DNA of 64,000 bases. Source: Simmondsia chinensis (taxonomy: Eukaryota; Streptophyta; Magnoliopsida; Caryophyllales; Simmondsiaceae). The stretch lies in contig JAGTTD010000010.1 in the NCBI GenBank assembly GCA_018398585.1, positions 29,304,638 through 29,368,637 on the forward strand. The letters are read 5' to 3'. The position numbers were made by a program, and so were the translations under genes. Under the pieces are notes generated by a model. It searched no databases, was not told the DNA's origin, and saw nothing but the letters and a program-made list of their open reading frames with translations. This document shows, piece by piece, positions 1-12,200 of the stretch; within the stretch, counting starts at the first letter, position 1; each line of letters begins with the position of its first letter.

Positions 1-602
1 CTTTAGATAGAGTTAGAGCTCGAGGGAGGACTTGCATAGGAGTAGCAGAGGTAGCGGCCTCACACCGCTGCCTATTCTGCTATTTGTGTGTTCATAGGCG
101 TATAGGCTTATTAGGCTATACCTATCTACCTATACGCCTATCTGTATACTATCGGCCTATTTGGTTATTTGTTTATTTGGCCTATTTGCTTATACTAGCT
201 GCCTTGTAAGGAAGGTTTTGCCTCATAGGCGTATAGGCTTATTAGGCTGTACCTATCTACCTATACGCCTATCTGTATACTGTCGGCCTATTTGCTTATT
301 TGTTTATTTGGCCTATTTGCTTATACTAGCTGCCTTGTACGGAAGGTTTTGCCTCATAGTCTCCTCTAGGGCATTTTTTATGCTATGGCTTACTATTTTG
401 CTTTCATGCCTTATTGCTCACAGCTCATTGCTCACAGGTCATCACGATGCGATGAAGACATATCTCTCAGGTTGGGGGTCCTCGGAAACAGCCTCTCTTC
501 AGGTTGACACCCTGAAGGGGGAAGGCTGTGTACATCTACTCCGCCAGACCCCGCTTGTGCGGGAGCCCTTGAGGCATTGGGATTGTTGTTGTTGTTGTTG
601 TA
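1..602 (+). mobile_element. RTE-type LINE, 3' end with (TTG)n tail
   Basis: The start (about 1-70) matches, in the same order, the 3' region of the minus-strand copy at 47604-48150, where the last codons of an RTE-like reverse transcriptase can be read. The segment from 462 is the conserved 3' tail seen in five places in this window, ending in TTG repeats at about 582-602. A 131-bp tandem duplication (93-223 and 224-354) lies in the 3' untranslated part. The 5' part of the element lies outside the window. RTE elements are known to end in short tandem repeats rather than poly(A), and tRNA-derived SINEs can share such tails. ORFs here look like chance frames. Confidence 0.7.
93..354 (+). repeat. 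131-bp tandem duplication in RTE 3' UTR
   Basis: Two near-identical 131-bp units start at 93 and 224 and begin with cataggcgtataggcttatt. A third partial start is at 355. The units differ by only a few bases, so the duplication is younger than most repeats nearby. Confidence 0.85.
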
Positions 603-747
603 ACTCTGTGCCAGTAGCGACGATAGGGGGTAAATCAATTTTGAACTGCACGTAGCCCTCAAACAATCACTCCATTGAGTGACATTGGTGAATTTAACTT
701 CAGTTTGTAATTTTACATAGATTCAACCAATGTGTCAATTAAGAAGA

Positions 748-749
<2 letters not shown>

Positions 750-812
<63 letters not shown>
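750..812. repeat. (TA)n microsatellite
   Basis: About 31 uninterrupted TA units. Confidence 0.98.
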
Positions 813-814
<2 letters not shown>

Positions 815-1035
815 ACTCAACCTGAGTGGTAGGCTAGATGATGGAGCAAATCTCACATACACTTTATGTCAAACACTTAAGTTCAAAAGCTTAATAGCCT
901 ATCTAGAGCAATGTCCGACACCCTTGACTTAGAGTAACTCAATCAAGATCGAACTTGACAAGAGTTTGATGGAGTGAACCATTTTTGGGTCACTAGATTA
1001 GCACTAACACTATCAAGCTCAAGGCTTGGCTGTCA

Positions 1036-1145
1036 GATCTGTAAAACAACAACAACAACCCAGTGCCTCAAATAAGCTCCAGCTGATGCAGGGTCTGGGG
1101 AGGTAAGATATACCTAATCTCATTAGGGACGCTGTTTCTGAAGGG
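1036..1145 (-). mobile_element. RTE-type LINE/SINE tail fragment
   Basis: Read on the minus strand this is the same ~110-bp tail as 462-602. It starts with the CAA repeats (the complement of TTG) at 1046-1056 and carries the cccagaccctgcat-type box. Only the tail is present, so it may be a severely 5'-truncated RTE LINE or the 3' end of a SINE using that LINE. Confidence 0.7.
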
Positions 1146-1569
1146 TCCCAAACTCTAAAAGAATAATATTTATGAAATCCAAGTCAAATAAATCAATAAC
1201 AAAAAGGGAGAAAAAACATGCAAACCTAGGGGTACTATGAACTAGCATCGGTGTGCTCCTGTTTCTTAACAAGCTATGTTGGAACCAAATCAAACACAGA
1301 AAAATATTATACAAAATGTATAAAATAGAAAGATATTACTTGGAGACGTGAAATGATGAAATACTAATAATGTAAGAGTTGAGCGAGGCGCAGATCACGC
1401 TCACTTTAAGACGGTTTCGCGCCCCTCTCGGATCTAAGCCGGTGCAACAAGTACCGACTCGCCGCCTCCAGGATACAACGTCCAACTATTATTGACATTT
1501 TTTTGGTTTGCACAACCTTGAAACCAAAGCCTCCTCTACATTTTACTTAGCCAAAACAAATAAAAGTTG
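1146..1569. other. No gene; short GC-rich patch at 1380-1490
   Basis: No coding signal was found. About 110 bp at 1380-1490 is clearly more GC-rich than its surroundings and may be a small LTR scrap, but no diagnostic end or primer site is visible. Confidence 0.4.
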
Positions 1570-2005
1570 AAAGCCCTTTTTCCTTTTTTGTTTTTCTTAA
1601 GTTTTTCTTACGTTTTTGCTTCATACAAATCAAGTATTCTTATATTAAGAGTCCATACCCCATAATTGCTTTTTGTCTTAATTTCTCCTGTAACTTAATG
1701 TAAGAATGGTCAAAACCTCATAAAGTATTTTGATGACCTCAAACCGTCACTTGCATAACTTTGATTTTGGTTTTGTAACATAAGCTTTTAATTTGTTCAA
1801 AGCATTTATGTAATATATTGAAACGACATTTAACGGCCCCTAAAGTCAATTTTTTAAGTAAATATTATTTACAAATACATAAAGGTAATCGTTAATAGTG
1901 ATTAAAGATTTACTACCAATTTAGAAGACATAAAAGGCATCACCAAAACCATATTAATTTTTTGAAAACTTAATCAAAACTATATTTTTTATTAAAATAT
2001 CCAAC
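1570..2005 (+). repeat. Unclassified interspersed repeat, copy A
   Basis: About 435 bp matches, with minor changes, the pieces 37174-37303, 39968-40020 and 42125-42370 in the same order and orientation. Copy A is uninterrupted and shows what copy B looked like before two LINE insertions. It has about 50 bp (near 1690-1740) that copy B lacks. There are no ORFs, terminal repeats or recognised family. Confidence 0.8.
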
Positions 2006-4617
2006 ATTTCCCCACTTATTTTAATAAAAAAAATAGTTTTTTTTTATTTATAAAAAAATAAAAACTTTAGCTAAATGAGGACCCCATGCATTATGAGAGT
2101 GGCAATACCTTTAAACCCTCACTTAGTGTTTCAGTGACTCCCATATTAGAACCATGGTGGACTTAGCCTTTAAACCTTGGTTGCTTAAAGGCATGTAGAG
2201 TGCTTCATACACATGGTATCTAAGGTGCTCCTTAGGATTCTAAAGCGTGCACGTTACAGCCCTGTGCATCATCCTGCATTCATGAGTGCTCTAAAGACTT
2301 GGCCCGAACTCTCATAGGAAGTAGCTTTACTTCCACACTCATATAGGTGGGTCCATCAGGAGTGTACTTGTGGCCTTACACCCTATCCCAACATAGGAGC
2401 TATAGACCTCATTAAGAGCATAACTAGCTCAACTTCAACATCACCACAAGTAAGTATGCTGCACCATAGGAATGAATTAAAATAAAATAAAATGCATGCT
2501 CACCCCCCGATCACTCTATAATTCGTTTGTCCCGTTTCAGGGTCATCTCATAGGTGACCAATTTCTTCTTTAGGCTTAAGTCTCATCCTCCTTGATGCCT
2601 TCCAGATCTCAACTCTAGCTAGAGCTTTTATGCCCTTGTATCACACTATATCATCATCGGCGGCATTAGTAATAGATTTGGACCTACCATTCTTATGGTA
2701 TTTATCATACACATTTCCAATCATATTTGATCATAGTGGCACAAGAAATGCTATATAATATTTTTCTTTTTTTTCACCACTTTTTCAAACAACACGAGAC
2801 TTGCTATTGCTTCCTTGCATCATTGGCACTGCACAGCCTTTGTCGCTCGCCCAACAACAAACTCACTAGCCACATTATGGCAATATCCATCATGGACAAC
2901 AAATCACTTCCAATAATGCCACTATCTCATGATAGTCTTATCCACAACCCTAGTTTCAATCATATAATCCATCATAGTGTCTGCTTTTAACATCATACCT
3001 AATTACAAAGTATGATATGAACAATCAGGCATTTAATGTGCTATGATTTGTGCTACCAATTTGCATGTGATTAGCTTTGAAACATCGATAAACTATGTTG
3101 CATAACAAACCATCTAAATTAAAGGGTAACTACTAATAAACATTGAATTGTTTAAGAATGTTCTTACTTGGCACCACTCATTGAATGTCTAAATCCAATC
3201 ATAATGTTGACTTCATTTGCTATACATATACGTTCTAGACAAAATATAATACCAAGGCATTGACATTGGCTCATTTTGGAGCTTAAACCAATCAACCCTT
3301 TATTTCTTGGTGCAACATTTTCTTGTATTACATAGCACAAAATTAATTGCACCATTATTCAAACAAAAAGAAAAATATAAGCTCACTAATTCTTTATTTG
3401 TTTTATTTGTTAAACATGATTTACCAGGATTTTCTAAAGACTTTTATCAATGTCGACCCCCGCTATTGGAAAGATAAAAGATGTATATTTCAGTAACTGG
3501 AATATACACACATCTACATAATATATTATTAATATTATGTCCTTTTAAAATAATTGACATTCTAAGCCCAGCAAAGGACATCTAATATGTCCATTCAATG
3601 AACCTAAATGACTATTAGTACAAATAGTTATGATATGTAACATATCACCTATATCCTGGACAACATGAAGTAGTCCAACGACCATACTTAGACCTACTTG
3701 TAAATCAATTCAGTGAAGCAACAACGTATTAGCCTACGAGTAACTAAACATTTTGAGTTTAACCGCAATTGGATTAAGTAGGAAAATACCACAAACTTTT
3801 CCACCCCAAAATTTTCCACAGAATACATCATTAAAAAAATGAATTAAGTATCTTGATAATATAAATTTTAATTTGCACATAAGCCCATTATCTGCATATA
3901 AACAAGGTTCGCTATTTGTGGTACGGTTTGGATTTCTGCCGGAATATTAACAACATACGAATAGTAGGCTAAGTTTTCAATTTTTTGGTGAAAGCTTAGA
4001 TGTGAATGATGGAAATATCAATTATGGTAATTTTAATTAACTCATAAGGTTCATATTTTTCAGGAAGTATTGGTTTTCAAAGTGAGCCTAGATAAATCCT
4101 GTTATCCAAATATTTGATATTCACACGTCAAAGCCCAGTTTATCAAGATTCGCGCAAGAAAATACTATAAATGGAACTAGCGAGATTTTGTTTAGTCTCA
4201 CCATTGACTCTAAACCTTCCATCATAATCATATCCTTGATCAACACAAACACCATTCTTGTAATGATGTATTGATCAAATTAATCATCTATTTAATCAGC
4301 CTTATTTAATAGATGATAAAAAACGGTATCTTTTCCTTTCAATTTATGGAATATAATGGGAGTGATTTTCCAAAATAGCACACAAAATTCGAAATTACCA
4401 AAACGGCATACAAAAATTTAAAATTACTAAAATAGCACGCTCAGTCAGCAGCAAAGGTGGCCCACCATGACACATAGGCAAGGCAAAATAGTAAATTTTA
4501 TTTAATTAAAAAAAAAAAGAACAATGCAAGGTGTATGAAGTAAGAGAGTGCAATAATGAAGGGGTGCTTTTCTTTTCTTTTTTCGGGATAAAAGAGAAAT
4601 GATGACATATGTGTCAA
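2006..4617. other. Intergenic, no supported gene
   Basis: AT-rich sequence with only short chance frames. The 2100-2640 stretch is less AT-rich and reads like decayed repeat DNA, but no family-diagnostic motif was found. Confidence 0.5.
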
Positions 4618-4633
4618 GTGTAGCTTTGGTCAG

Positions 4634-5325
4634 GAACTCTGGTTACAGGCAGCCTATGGTGGAAATTGATACATTTGATGGATCACATCCTCAATCTTAG
4701 ATTAGAAGGTGTGAAAGTTATTTTCGCTTTTATCATGTGTTGGAGGTTGAGAAAGTGGAGTTAGTAGTGGTGCATTTACAAGGGGATCATGAGGTATGGT
4801 TCCATAGCTTGCTTCTTAGCAATCCTGATATCACTTGGCTATAATTTGTTGATGAATTCTGTGAGAGGTTTGGTGATGAGGATCCGGGGGATGTGGTAGA
4901 TAATTTCAACAAAGTAACTCAAACAACTTTAGTAAGAGTACATTACTCGATCGAGAACTTAAGAGCAAGAATGATGTCTGTGAACCCCGGAGTTAGTGAG
5001 GCATACTATGTCTCTAGCTTCATTAATGGTCTCAAGCCAAGGATTAAAAACTTAGTTAAAGCAATCAGTCCTTTGACCTTGTCCCGGGCTTATTTTGAAG
5101 CCAAGCTATATGAGGCTACGATTCTTGCAAGTTCTGATGCTCAAGAGAGCAAGAGTGGCTAGGCAGGTTCATCAGTGCAAATTAGCAATAAGAGTGCACC
5201 TGGGCCTTTGAATTTAGAGGAGAAAAAAGCTCACAGGTTATGCTTCAAGTGCAATCACCGATATTTCTTTAGACATAAATGCAATCCTAAGCTTCTCATG
5301 TCTATTTCTGGAGCTGAGGCTGATG
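4634..5325 (+). pseudogene. Chromovirus gag remnant with zinc knuckle
   Basis: The frame reads through a retrotransposon gag domain (TFDGSHPQSW-like start near 4672, with Trp replaced by a stop) to about 5160. After a stop, a C-x2-C...H-x-C zinc knuckle lies at 5241-5282 (CFKC ... HKC, the spacing usual for this clade). Gag packages element RNA into virus-like particles. At least two in-frame stops break the frame, including TAA where Trp or Gln is expected near 4843. Confidence 0.8.
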
Positions 5326-5479
5326 AAGGATGAGATGGTCAGGAGAAAGAAATGGAGTACAGTGATCATGTGGAGGAGGAACAAGAAGTGGAATATGAGG
5401 AGAATGAGATGGAAATTTCAGTTAGGGCCCTAACTGGTAATGGCTCGCATAATACTATAAAAATCAAAGGTGAAATAGT

Positions 5480-6748
5480 CACAAACTACTCCTAATCTTG
5501 ATTGATAATGGCAGTACTCATAGTTTTATTAATCCAAAAATTGTCAAGAGAGTAAGCCATGAAATGATCAAAATAGGTCCCTTAGCTGTGACTGTTGCCG
5601 ATGGAAATTCAATGCTTACTCAAATGAAGTGTGATCAGTTCAGTTGGCAGATGCAAGGTCACACATTTGTGTATGAATTCAGAGTCTTGAAGTTAGGTGG
5701 ATGTGATATGGTTCTTGGGTGGATTGGATGAAAACAATCAGTCCCTTGGTGTTTGATTTCATCCAACTTTCAATCTCCTTTGAGTTAAATGGCAAAACAA
5801 TCAAGCTGTAGGGAATTGTGGAACAAGGCCAGCTGCAGTTGATGAGTGGCAAGAGATTAGAGGGAGTGATCAAGAAGCAAGATTATCAATGGATAGGACA
5901 TTTGTTCTCCATCACAGCTGAGACAGAAGAGGCAGGGGTGAATTCAGATCCTTCCATAAGCAAGCTGCTTGAGGAATTCAGTGACTTATTTAATCAACCA
6001 ACCTGCCTTCTTCCTAGAAGATCCCTTGATCATGCTATTCCATTGAAATCCAATTCAGATCCTATCAATTTAAGGCCGTACAAGTACCCTCATCCACAGA
6101 AGAGCGAGATTCAAAGACAGGTGAATGAGTTGCTGAAAACTGAGTTCATTAGACAAAGCCACAATCCATTTGCTTCTCATGTCATACTTGTCAAAAAGAA
6201 GGATGGGTCATCGAGGATGTGCATAGATTAACAACAACTGAATGCCTTACAAGAAAAGATAAATTCCCAATTCCAATTATTGATGATCTCTTGGATGAAT
6301 TGCATGGATCACACTACTTTTCCAAGTTGGATTTGAAGCAAGGGTATTATCAGATTTGAGTGATGGAGCAAGACATTCATAAGACTATTTTAAAACTCAT
6401 CATGGACACCACGAATTTGTGGTGATGCCTTTTGGATTGACAAATGCTCCAGCCACATTTCAGGCCTTGATGAATTCAGGCTTTAAGCCATTATTGAGGA
6501 AGTTTGTCCTGGTCTTATTTGATGACATCTTGGTGTATATTCTTTCCTTGGACTCACATATGGATCATCTTAGGCAAGTGTTTGAGCTTATGCGACAACA
6601 CAAGTTGTATGCTGAGCTGTCTAAGTGCACTATTGCTCAATGTCATGTGAAGTACTTGGGTCATATTATCTTTTCTGCTGATGTAGCCACTGATCCAGCC
6701 AAGGTCGAAGCAATGAAGCAATGGCTAACTCTTGTTTCCCTCAAGTAG
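5480..6748 (+). pseudogene. Chromovirus protease and reverse transcriptase remnant
   Basis: The aspartic protease active site reads DNGSTHSF from 5504; the usual form is D-S/T-G, so the Asn is atypical. The reverse transcriptase runs from about 5980. It includes the [13 protein letters not shown] region (about 6190-6231), a broken stretch with stops and a frameshift at 6232-6418, then MPFGLTNAPATFQ and the catalytic box LFDDILVY with its Asp pair at 6521-6526. These enzymes would process gag-pol and copy element RNA. The frame cannot be translated through. Confidence 0.85.
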
Positions 6749-6907
6749 TTGAGAGCATTCTAAGGATTAATTAGTTATTACTAGAAATCTGTAGCAGGCT
6801 ACGATATGATTGCAAATCCATTAACTGATCTCTTCAAAAACGATGCCTTCCATTGGTCTAAAGCTGCTTAGGAGGCATTTAAAAAGTTGAAGATTGCTAA
6901 ATGCTGA

Positions 6908-7300
6908 GCTCCGGTGCTTGTTATGCTAGATTTCAGTGTTCCTTTTACATTGGAAACAAATGCAAGTGGAACTGGAGTTGGAGTAGTTTTATCCCAAAGA
7001 GGAGGACCTGTGGCCTATTTGAGTCAAGGCCTTAGCCCAAGGCATGTGAGCTTGTCCATTTATAAAAAGGAGTATCTTATAATCCTCATGGCAGTCAAGA
7101 AGTGGAGGCATTAATTGGAGGGACACTATTTCACTATTAGAACTGATCATCAAAGTCTTAAATACTTACTGGAGAAGAAAATTACTACAAGGGTTCAGCG
7201 TAAGGGTCTCATGAAGATGTTGGGACTGGACTATTCAATTGAGTATTTTTGGGGCAAGGAGAATTTAGCTGCTGATGCTTTGTCACGCAAGCATGAAGGG
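6908..7300 (+). pseudogene. Chromovirus RNase H remnant
   Basis: The frame reads TLETNASGTGVGVVLSQ near 6950 (canonical first catalytic Asp replaced by Asn in ETNAS), then RTDHQSLKYLL at about 7140 and ADALSRK near 7270, the standard landmarks of a gypsy RNase H. A TAA at about 7112 interrupts it. RNase H removes the RNA strand during reverse transcription. Confidence 0.8.
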
Positions 7301-7336
7301 ACAGAATCAGTTTCTTATTTTACTATTTCAATTACT

Positions 7337-7474
7337 TTGCCTTCCTGGATGGATGAGGTGTATAAGTCTTATGATGGAGATAGTTTTGCTCAAGAATGTA
7401 TTACTTTTGCCTTCTTGGATGGATGAGGTGTATAAGTCTTATGATGGAGATAGTTTTGCTCAAGAATGTATTAC
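7337..7474 (+). repeat. 70-bp tandem duplication inside pol
   Basis: A ~68-bp unit at 7337-7404 is repeated almost perfectly at 7407-7474, shifting the frame between RNase H and integrase. The near identity shows it arose late, after the element had begun to decay. Confidence 0.9.
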
Positions 7475-7573
7475 AGCCTTTAACATCAAAAACAGCTTCT
7501 TTCCGGTGGAGATTCAGATGTAGCTATTGCTAATGGAATTGTTAGACTGAAGGGTAAGTCGTACATTGGCTCC

Positions 7574-8150
7574 ATGACTAACTTAAGAAGGAAAATTATT
7601 GTGAGTTCTCATGATTCTACTTGGGGAGGGGATGCTGGTATAGAAGGAACTTATCAAAGGCTAAGACAGTACTTTCATTGGGTTGGTTTAAGGAAGGATG
7701 TTGTGGAATTTATTCAAACTTGTGGTGTTTGCCAGCGTACTAAAGCCAATCATATGCATTATCAAGGCTTGCTATAGCCTTTACCCATTCCAGATAGAGC
7801 ATGGTAATACATAAGTATGGATTTCATTGAGGGGTTGCCCAAGTCTGAAAGGAAGGAGGTAATTTGGGTTGTAGTTGATTGATTCACCAAGTTTGGGCAT
7901 TTTATAGCCTTGAATCATCCAATTTTAGTTGCGAAACTTGTCAAGGTGTTCTTGGACAACATCAACGAGCTCCATGGGTTGACTCAATCCATTTTTTCTG
8001 ATCGAGATAGATTGTTCATAAGTCATTTCTGGCATGAGTTAGTTCTGTTACTGGGTTCTTCCTTAGATTTGGGCTCATCTTATCACCCTCAGTCAGACGG
8101 GCAAATAGAGAGGGTAAATCAATTTTAGAACAGTACTTGAAGAGCATGAC
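7574..8150 (+). pseudogene. Chromovirus integrase remnant
   Basis: The N-terminal zinc-binding region reads ...GGDAGIEGTYQRL... then CGVCQRTKA. The second zinc His, usually in GGHxG, is Asp here. The catalytic triad is visible: Asp in MDFIEGLP at 7820-7822, Asp in SDRDRLF at 8000-8002, and Glu in DGQIERVN at 8108-8110, giving the classic D-x35-E spacing. TGA or TAG codons interrupt at about 7778, 7805 and 7880. Integrase inserts element cDNA into host DNA. Confidence 0.85.
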
Positions 8151-8394
8151 CTTCAACTTTCCCAAGCAATGGCACAGGTGGTTATCTTTCGTAGAATTCT
8201 GTACAATTCACATGCTCATTCTGCTTCATGAATAACTCCCTTCAAGGCTCTTTATGGTTATGATCCTCCATCTCTAATGGTGTTGTAAGGAGATACTTCT
8301 TCTGTTAGTGATGTTAGTGAACTGCTACTACAAAGGAAGTAAATGGTCTAGTAGCTAAAGGATAAATTACAATTGGCGTAGGCCAGGATGAAAT

Positions 8395-8855
8395 TCTAGG
8401 TTGACAGGAAGCATAGATAAGTCATTTCAGGTGGGAGATCTTGTTTACTTGAAATTGCAGCCTTACAAGCAATCAAGTGTAGCAGTGCGCAAGAGTGTGA
8501 AGTTGAGTGCATGTTATTTTGGGCCTTACAAGGTTTTAGAGAAGGTTGGAAGAGTTGCTTATAGATTAGAGCTGCCCCCAGATTCTTTTGTCTATCCAGT
8601 CTTCCATGTTTCCCTTCTGAAGCAGCATGTGGCTGATGGTAAGGTCAGTTCAATTTCTCACCCAGAAGCAGCTGCCAGCGGTGACATTATGTAGGAACTA
8701 GCAGCTATCATGGATTCTAGAGTGATACAGTAGCAGGGCAATCAAATTCATGGGAGGTGTTAGTGCAGTGGACTAATTTGGATTGTGAAGATGCTACTTG
8801 GGAGACTTTGAGTTTCATTAAGAGTCAATTTCTATCCTTTCATTCTTGAGACAAG
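8395..8855 (+). pseudogene. Integrase C-terminus and chromodomain remnant
   Basis: The frame from about 8401 reads FQVGDLVYLKLQPYKQ ... FGPYKVLEKVGRVAYRLELP ... VYPVFHVSLLK, the standard gypsy integrase C-terminal fold. After a break at about 8692, VLVQWTNLDCEDATWETL (about 8757-8810) is a chromodomain, which in chromoviruses directs integration to modified histones. TAG and TAA stops separate the pieces. Confidence 0.85.
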
Positions 8856-8876
8856 AGTGTTCTAAAGGACGGGGTA

Positions 8877-9215
8877 TGGTCATGATTTGGAATTAGGGAG
8901 GTTGTAAGTAATGGCAATTCTTGTAAATATTTGAATAAGGGAAATTGGCGGGGAAAGCTTCATTCAAGTTGTAATGGCTGAGGTTAGCTAACTCGGTTAA
9001 TTTTTGTCTTGCAAGATATTTTAGCTTCACTGGCATTAGTTAGATTAGAGTATAAAAGGTTGGATTGTCTTTGTAATTAGATTCATTGAATGAATACATT
9101 TTGATTCTTCTTCCTCAATCTCAATTCTCTCTACTTCTTCTCTCAATACCTCTACTTCTCAACTCTAGTTCTTCTATCCGATGTTATGATTCAAGGTTGA
9201 CCTTGAATCATAACA
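8877..9215 (+). repeat. Chromovirus 3' LTR (339 bp)
   Basis: A purine-rich tract (aaaggacggggta, 8864-8876) precedes a TG start at 8877, and the end is ...aatcataaca at 9215. A TATA-like taTAAAAGg lies near 9052. The last 34 bp form a perfect inverted repeat: tgttatgattcaaggt and its complement separated by TG (9182-9215). Confidence 0.75.
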
Positions 9216-12200
9216 GGTACATTTTGTTAAAAGTAGTGGTACATTTGTAGAATGAACTCCATATCAGTTCAAACTTGGTGTTGGGACATTTCATAACATC
9301 CTAAATCATTATTGAAAATAATTAGTATAACATGATCTCATAATCTTTTGACAAATCGCAAGAAAATGAAAGATTCCTGCATTTCTTCACTATTTAGTAC
9401 AAGCTTTTACAACTTGTTATACATTTAGTTAAAAGCAGTAGTACATTCAGTTAAAACTATGGATACATTTCTAAAACTACATATTGGTTCAAACTAGGTT
9501 TTGGGAAGTTTCATAACGTTCTAAATCATTATTGATGTGATTAGTTTAACATAATCCCATAATCATCTGACAAATCACATGAAAATGAAAGATACCAACA
9601 TTTTTTACTATGTGGTACAAGCTTTTATAGCTTGTGGTACATTTAGTTAAAAGTAGTGGTACATTTCATTAAAACAAGTGGTACATTTCTAAAATATACT
9701 CCATATGGTTTCAAACTATGCTTTGGGACATTTCATGACGTTCTAATTCAATATTGAAGTAATTATTATAACGTAATCTCATAATCATTTGACAAATTAC
9801 ATCAAAATGAAGATTCTTTCATATTTAACTGTGGTAAAACCTTGTACAACTTGTGGTGCACTTTAGTTAAAACTAATGGTACATTTGTAAAATGAACTCC
9901 ATGTACGTTCAAATTGAGTTTTGTTTTATTTCCTAGATTTCTAAATCATTATTTAAATGATTAGTATAACATAATCTCATAATCATTTGATAAATTGCAT
10001 CAAAATGAATGATTATTTCTTATTTAACTATGTGGTACAAACTTTTACAACTTGTGGTACATTTAGTTAAAACTAGTGGTACATTTCTAAAACTAACTCT
10101 GTATTGGTTCAAACAAAGTTTTAGTATATTTTCCGACATTCTAAATCACTATTGCATATCAAAGTGAAAGATTTCTACATTTTTCACTATGTGCTATAAG
10201 CTTTCATAACTTGTGGTTTATTTACTTAAAAGTAGTACATTTGGTCAAAAAAAAGTGGTACATTTCAGAACGATCTCCATTTCAACAAAGTTTGGGTACA
10301 TTTTCCAACTTCCGAAATCACCATTGAAGTGATTAGTGCTACATAATCTCATAATCCTTTAAAAAAATGACATCGAAATGAAAGATTTGTACATTTTTTA
10401 GTATGTCAAAGTAGGGTTTTGGACATTTCATGACGCGCTAAATCATTATTGAAGTGATTAATATAATATAATCCCATAATTATTTGACAAATCAAATGAA
10501 AATGAAATTTTTTTTTTATATTTAACGCTGTGGTACAAGCTTTTACAACTTGCGGTATATTTAGCTAAAAGTATTAATACATTTAATTAAAACTAATCAT
10601 ACATTTCTAAAAACGAACTCCATATTGGTTCATATTAAGTTTTTGGGCATTTCCTAACGTTCTAAATCATTATTGAAAAGAGTGCTGTAACATGGTCTCC
10701 TAATCATCTGAAAAATTGCATCAAATGAAAGATTCATTCATACTTAAGCATGTGGTACAAGCTTGCACAACTTCTGGTGCATTTGTTTAAAGTGGCGGTA
10801 CATTTGTAAAATAAATTCCATATGGGTTAAAACTTGGTTTTGAGACATTTCATAATATAATCTCATAATCATTTGATAAATCACTTCGAGATGAAAGACT
10901 CTTTCATATTTTACTATGTGGTACAAGCTTTTACAACTTATGGTATATTTAGTTAACAGTAGTGGCACATTTCATTAAAACTAGTGATATATTTCTAAAA
11001 CGAACTCCATATCAGTTCGAACTTGGTGTTGGGACATCTTATAATGTTCTAAATAATTATTGAAATAATTAGTATAGCATAATCTCACAATCATTTGAAA
11101 AATAACAGCAAAATGAAAGATTATTTCATATTTAACTATGTGATACAAGCTTTTACAACTTGTGATACATTTAGTTAAAAGTAGGGATACATTTCGTTAA
11201 AAGTAGTGGTAAATTTCTAAAACGAACTCCATATCGGTTCGAACTTGGTGTTGGGACATTCTATAGCATTCTAAATCATTATTGAAATAATTAGTATAAC
11301 ATAATCTCATAATCATTTGACAAATCGCATCAAAGTGAAAGATTTCTACATTTTTCACTATGTGGTATAAGCTTTCACAACCTATGGTACATTCACTTAG
11401 AGGTAGTGGTCCATTTGGTTAAAAATAGTGGGACATTGCGAAACAATCTCCATTTCAACTAAGTTTTGGTACATTTTCCAACGTCCCAAATTACCATTGA
11501 AGTGATTAGTGTTACATAATATCATAATCCTTTTAAAAATCGCATCAAAATGAAACATTCGTACATTTTTCAGTATGTCGAAGTAGGTTTTGGGATATTT
11601 CATAACGCTCTTAATCATTATTGAAGTGATTAGTATGACATAATCCCATAATTTAAAAATTCGAATCAAATTGAAATATTCTTTTGTATTTGACTCTATG
11701 GTACAAGCTTCTACAACTTGTGGTACACTTAGTTAAAAGTAGTAGTTCATTTAGTTAAAACTAAAGGTACATTCTAAAACGAACTCCATATTTGTTCAAA
11801 CAAAGTTTTGGGACATTTCCTAAAGTTCTAAATCATTATTGAAAAGTGTTGTAACATAATCTTATAATCATTTGAAAAATCGCATCAAAATGAAATATTC
11901 TTTCATATTCAAGTATATGGTACAAGCTTGCACAACTTGTAGTACATTTAGTTAAAAGTTATGGTCTATTTAATTAAAATTGGTGTACATTTGTAAAACG
12001 AACTCCCCATGGGTTTAAACTAGGTTTTGACACATTTCAGAATGTTCTAAATCATTATTGAAGTAATTAGTATCACATAATCTTATAATCATTTGACAAA
12101 TCACTTCAGAATGAAAGATTCTTTCATATTTTATTATATGGTACATGCTTTTATAATTTGTGGTACATTTAGTAATAAGTAGTGGTATATTTCGTTAAAA

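Larger units (their letters stand above)
4618..9215 (+). mobile_element. Ty3/gypsy chromovirus, 5'-truncated and decayed
   Basis: Domains appear in gypsy order: gag, zinc knuckle, protease, reverse transcriptase, RNase H, integrase, chromodomain, then a 339-bp 3' LTR. The integrase-after-RT order and C-terminal chromodomain place it among chromoviruses. No 5' LTR or primer site is found upstream of gag, so the 5' end is missing. Many in-frame stops and frameshifts make it non-functional. The 3' LTR ends exactly where the satellite array begins. Confidence 0.9.

Noticed and set aside
161..655. 164-codon ORF at the left edge
   Set aside because: It lies across the tandem duplication and tail of an RTE 3' UTR. 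Cys-rich residues come from the TTG repeat.
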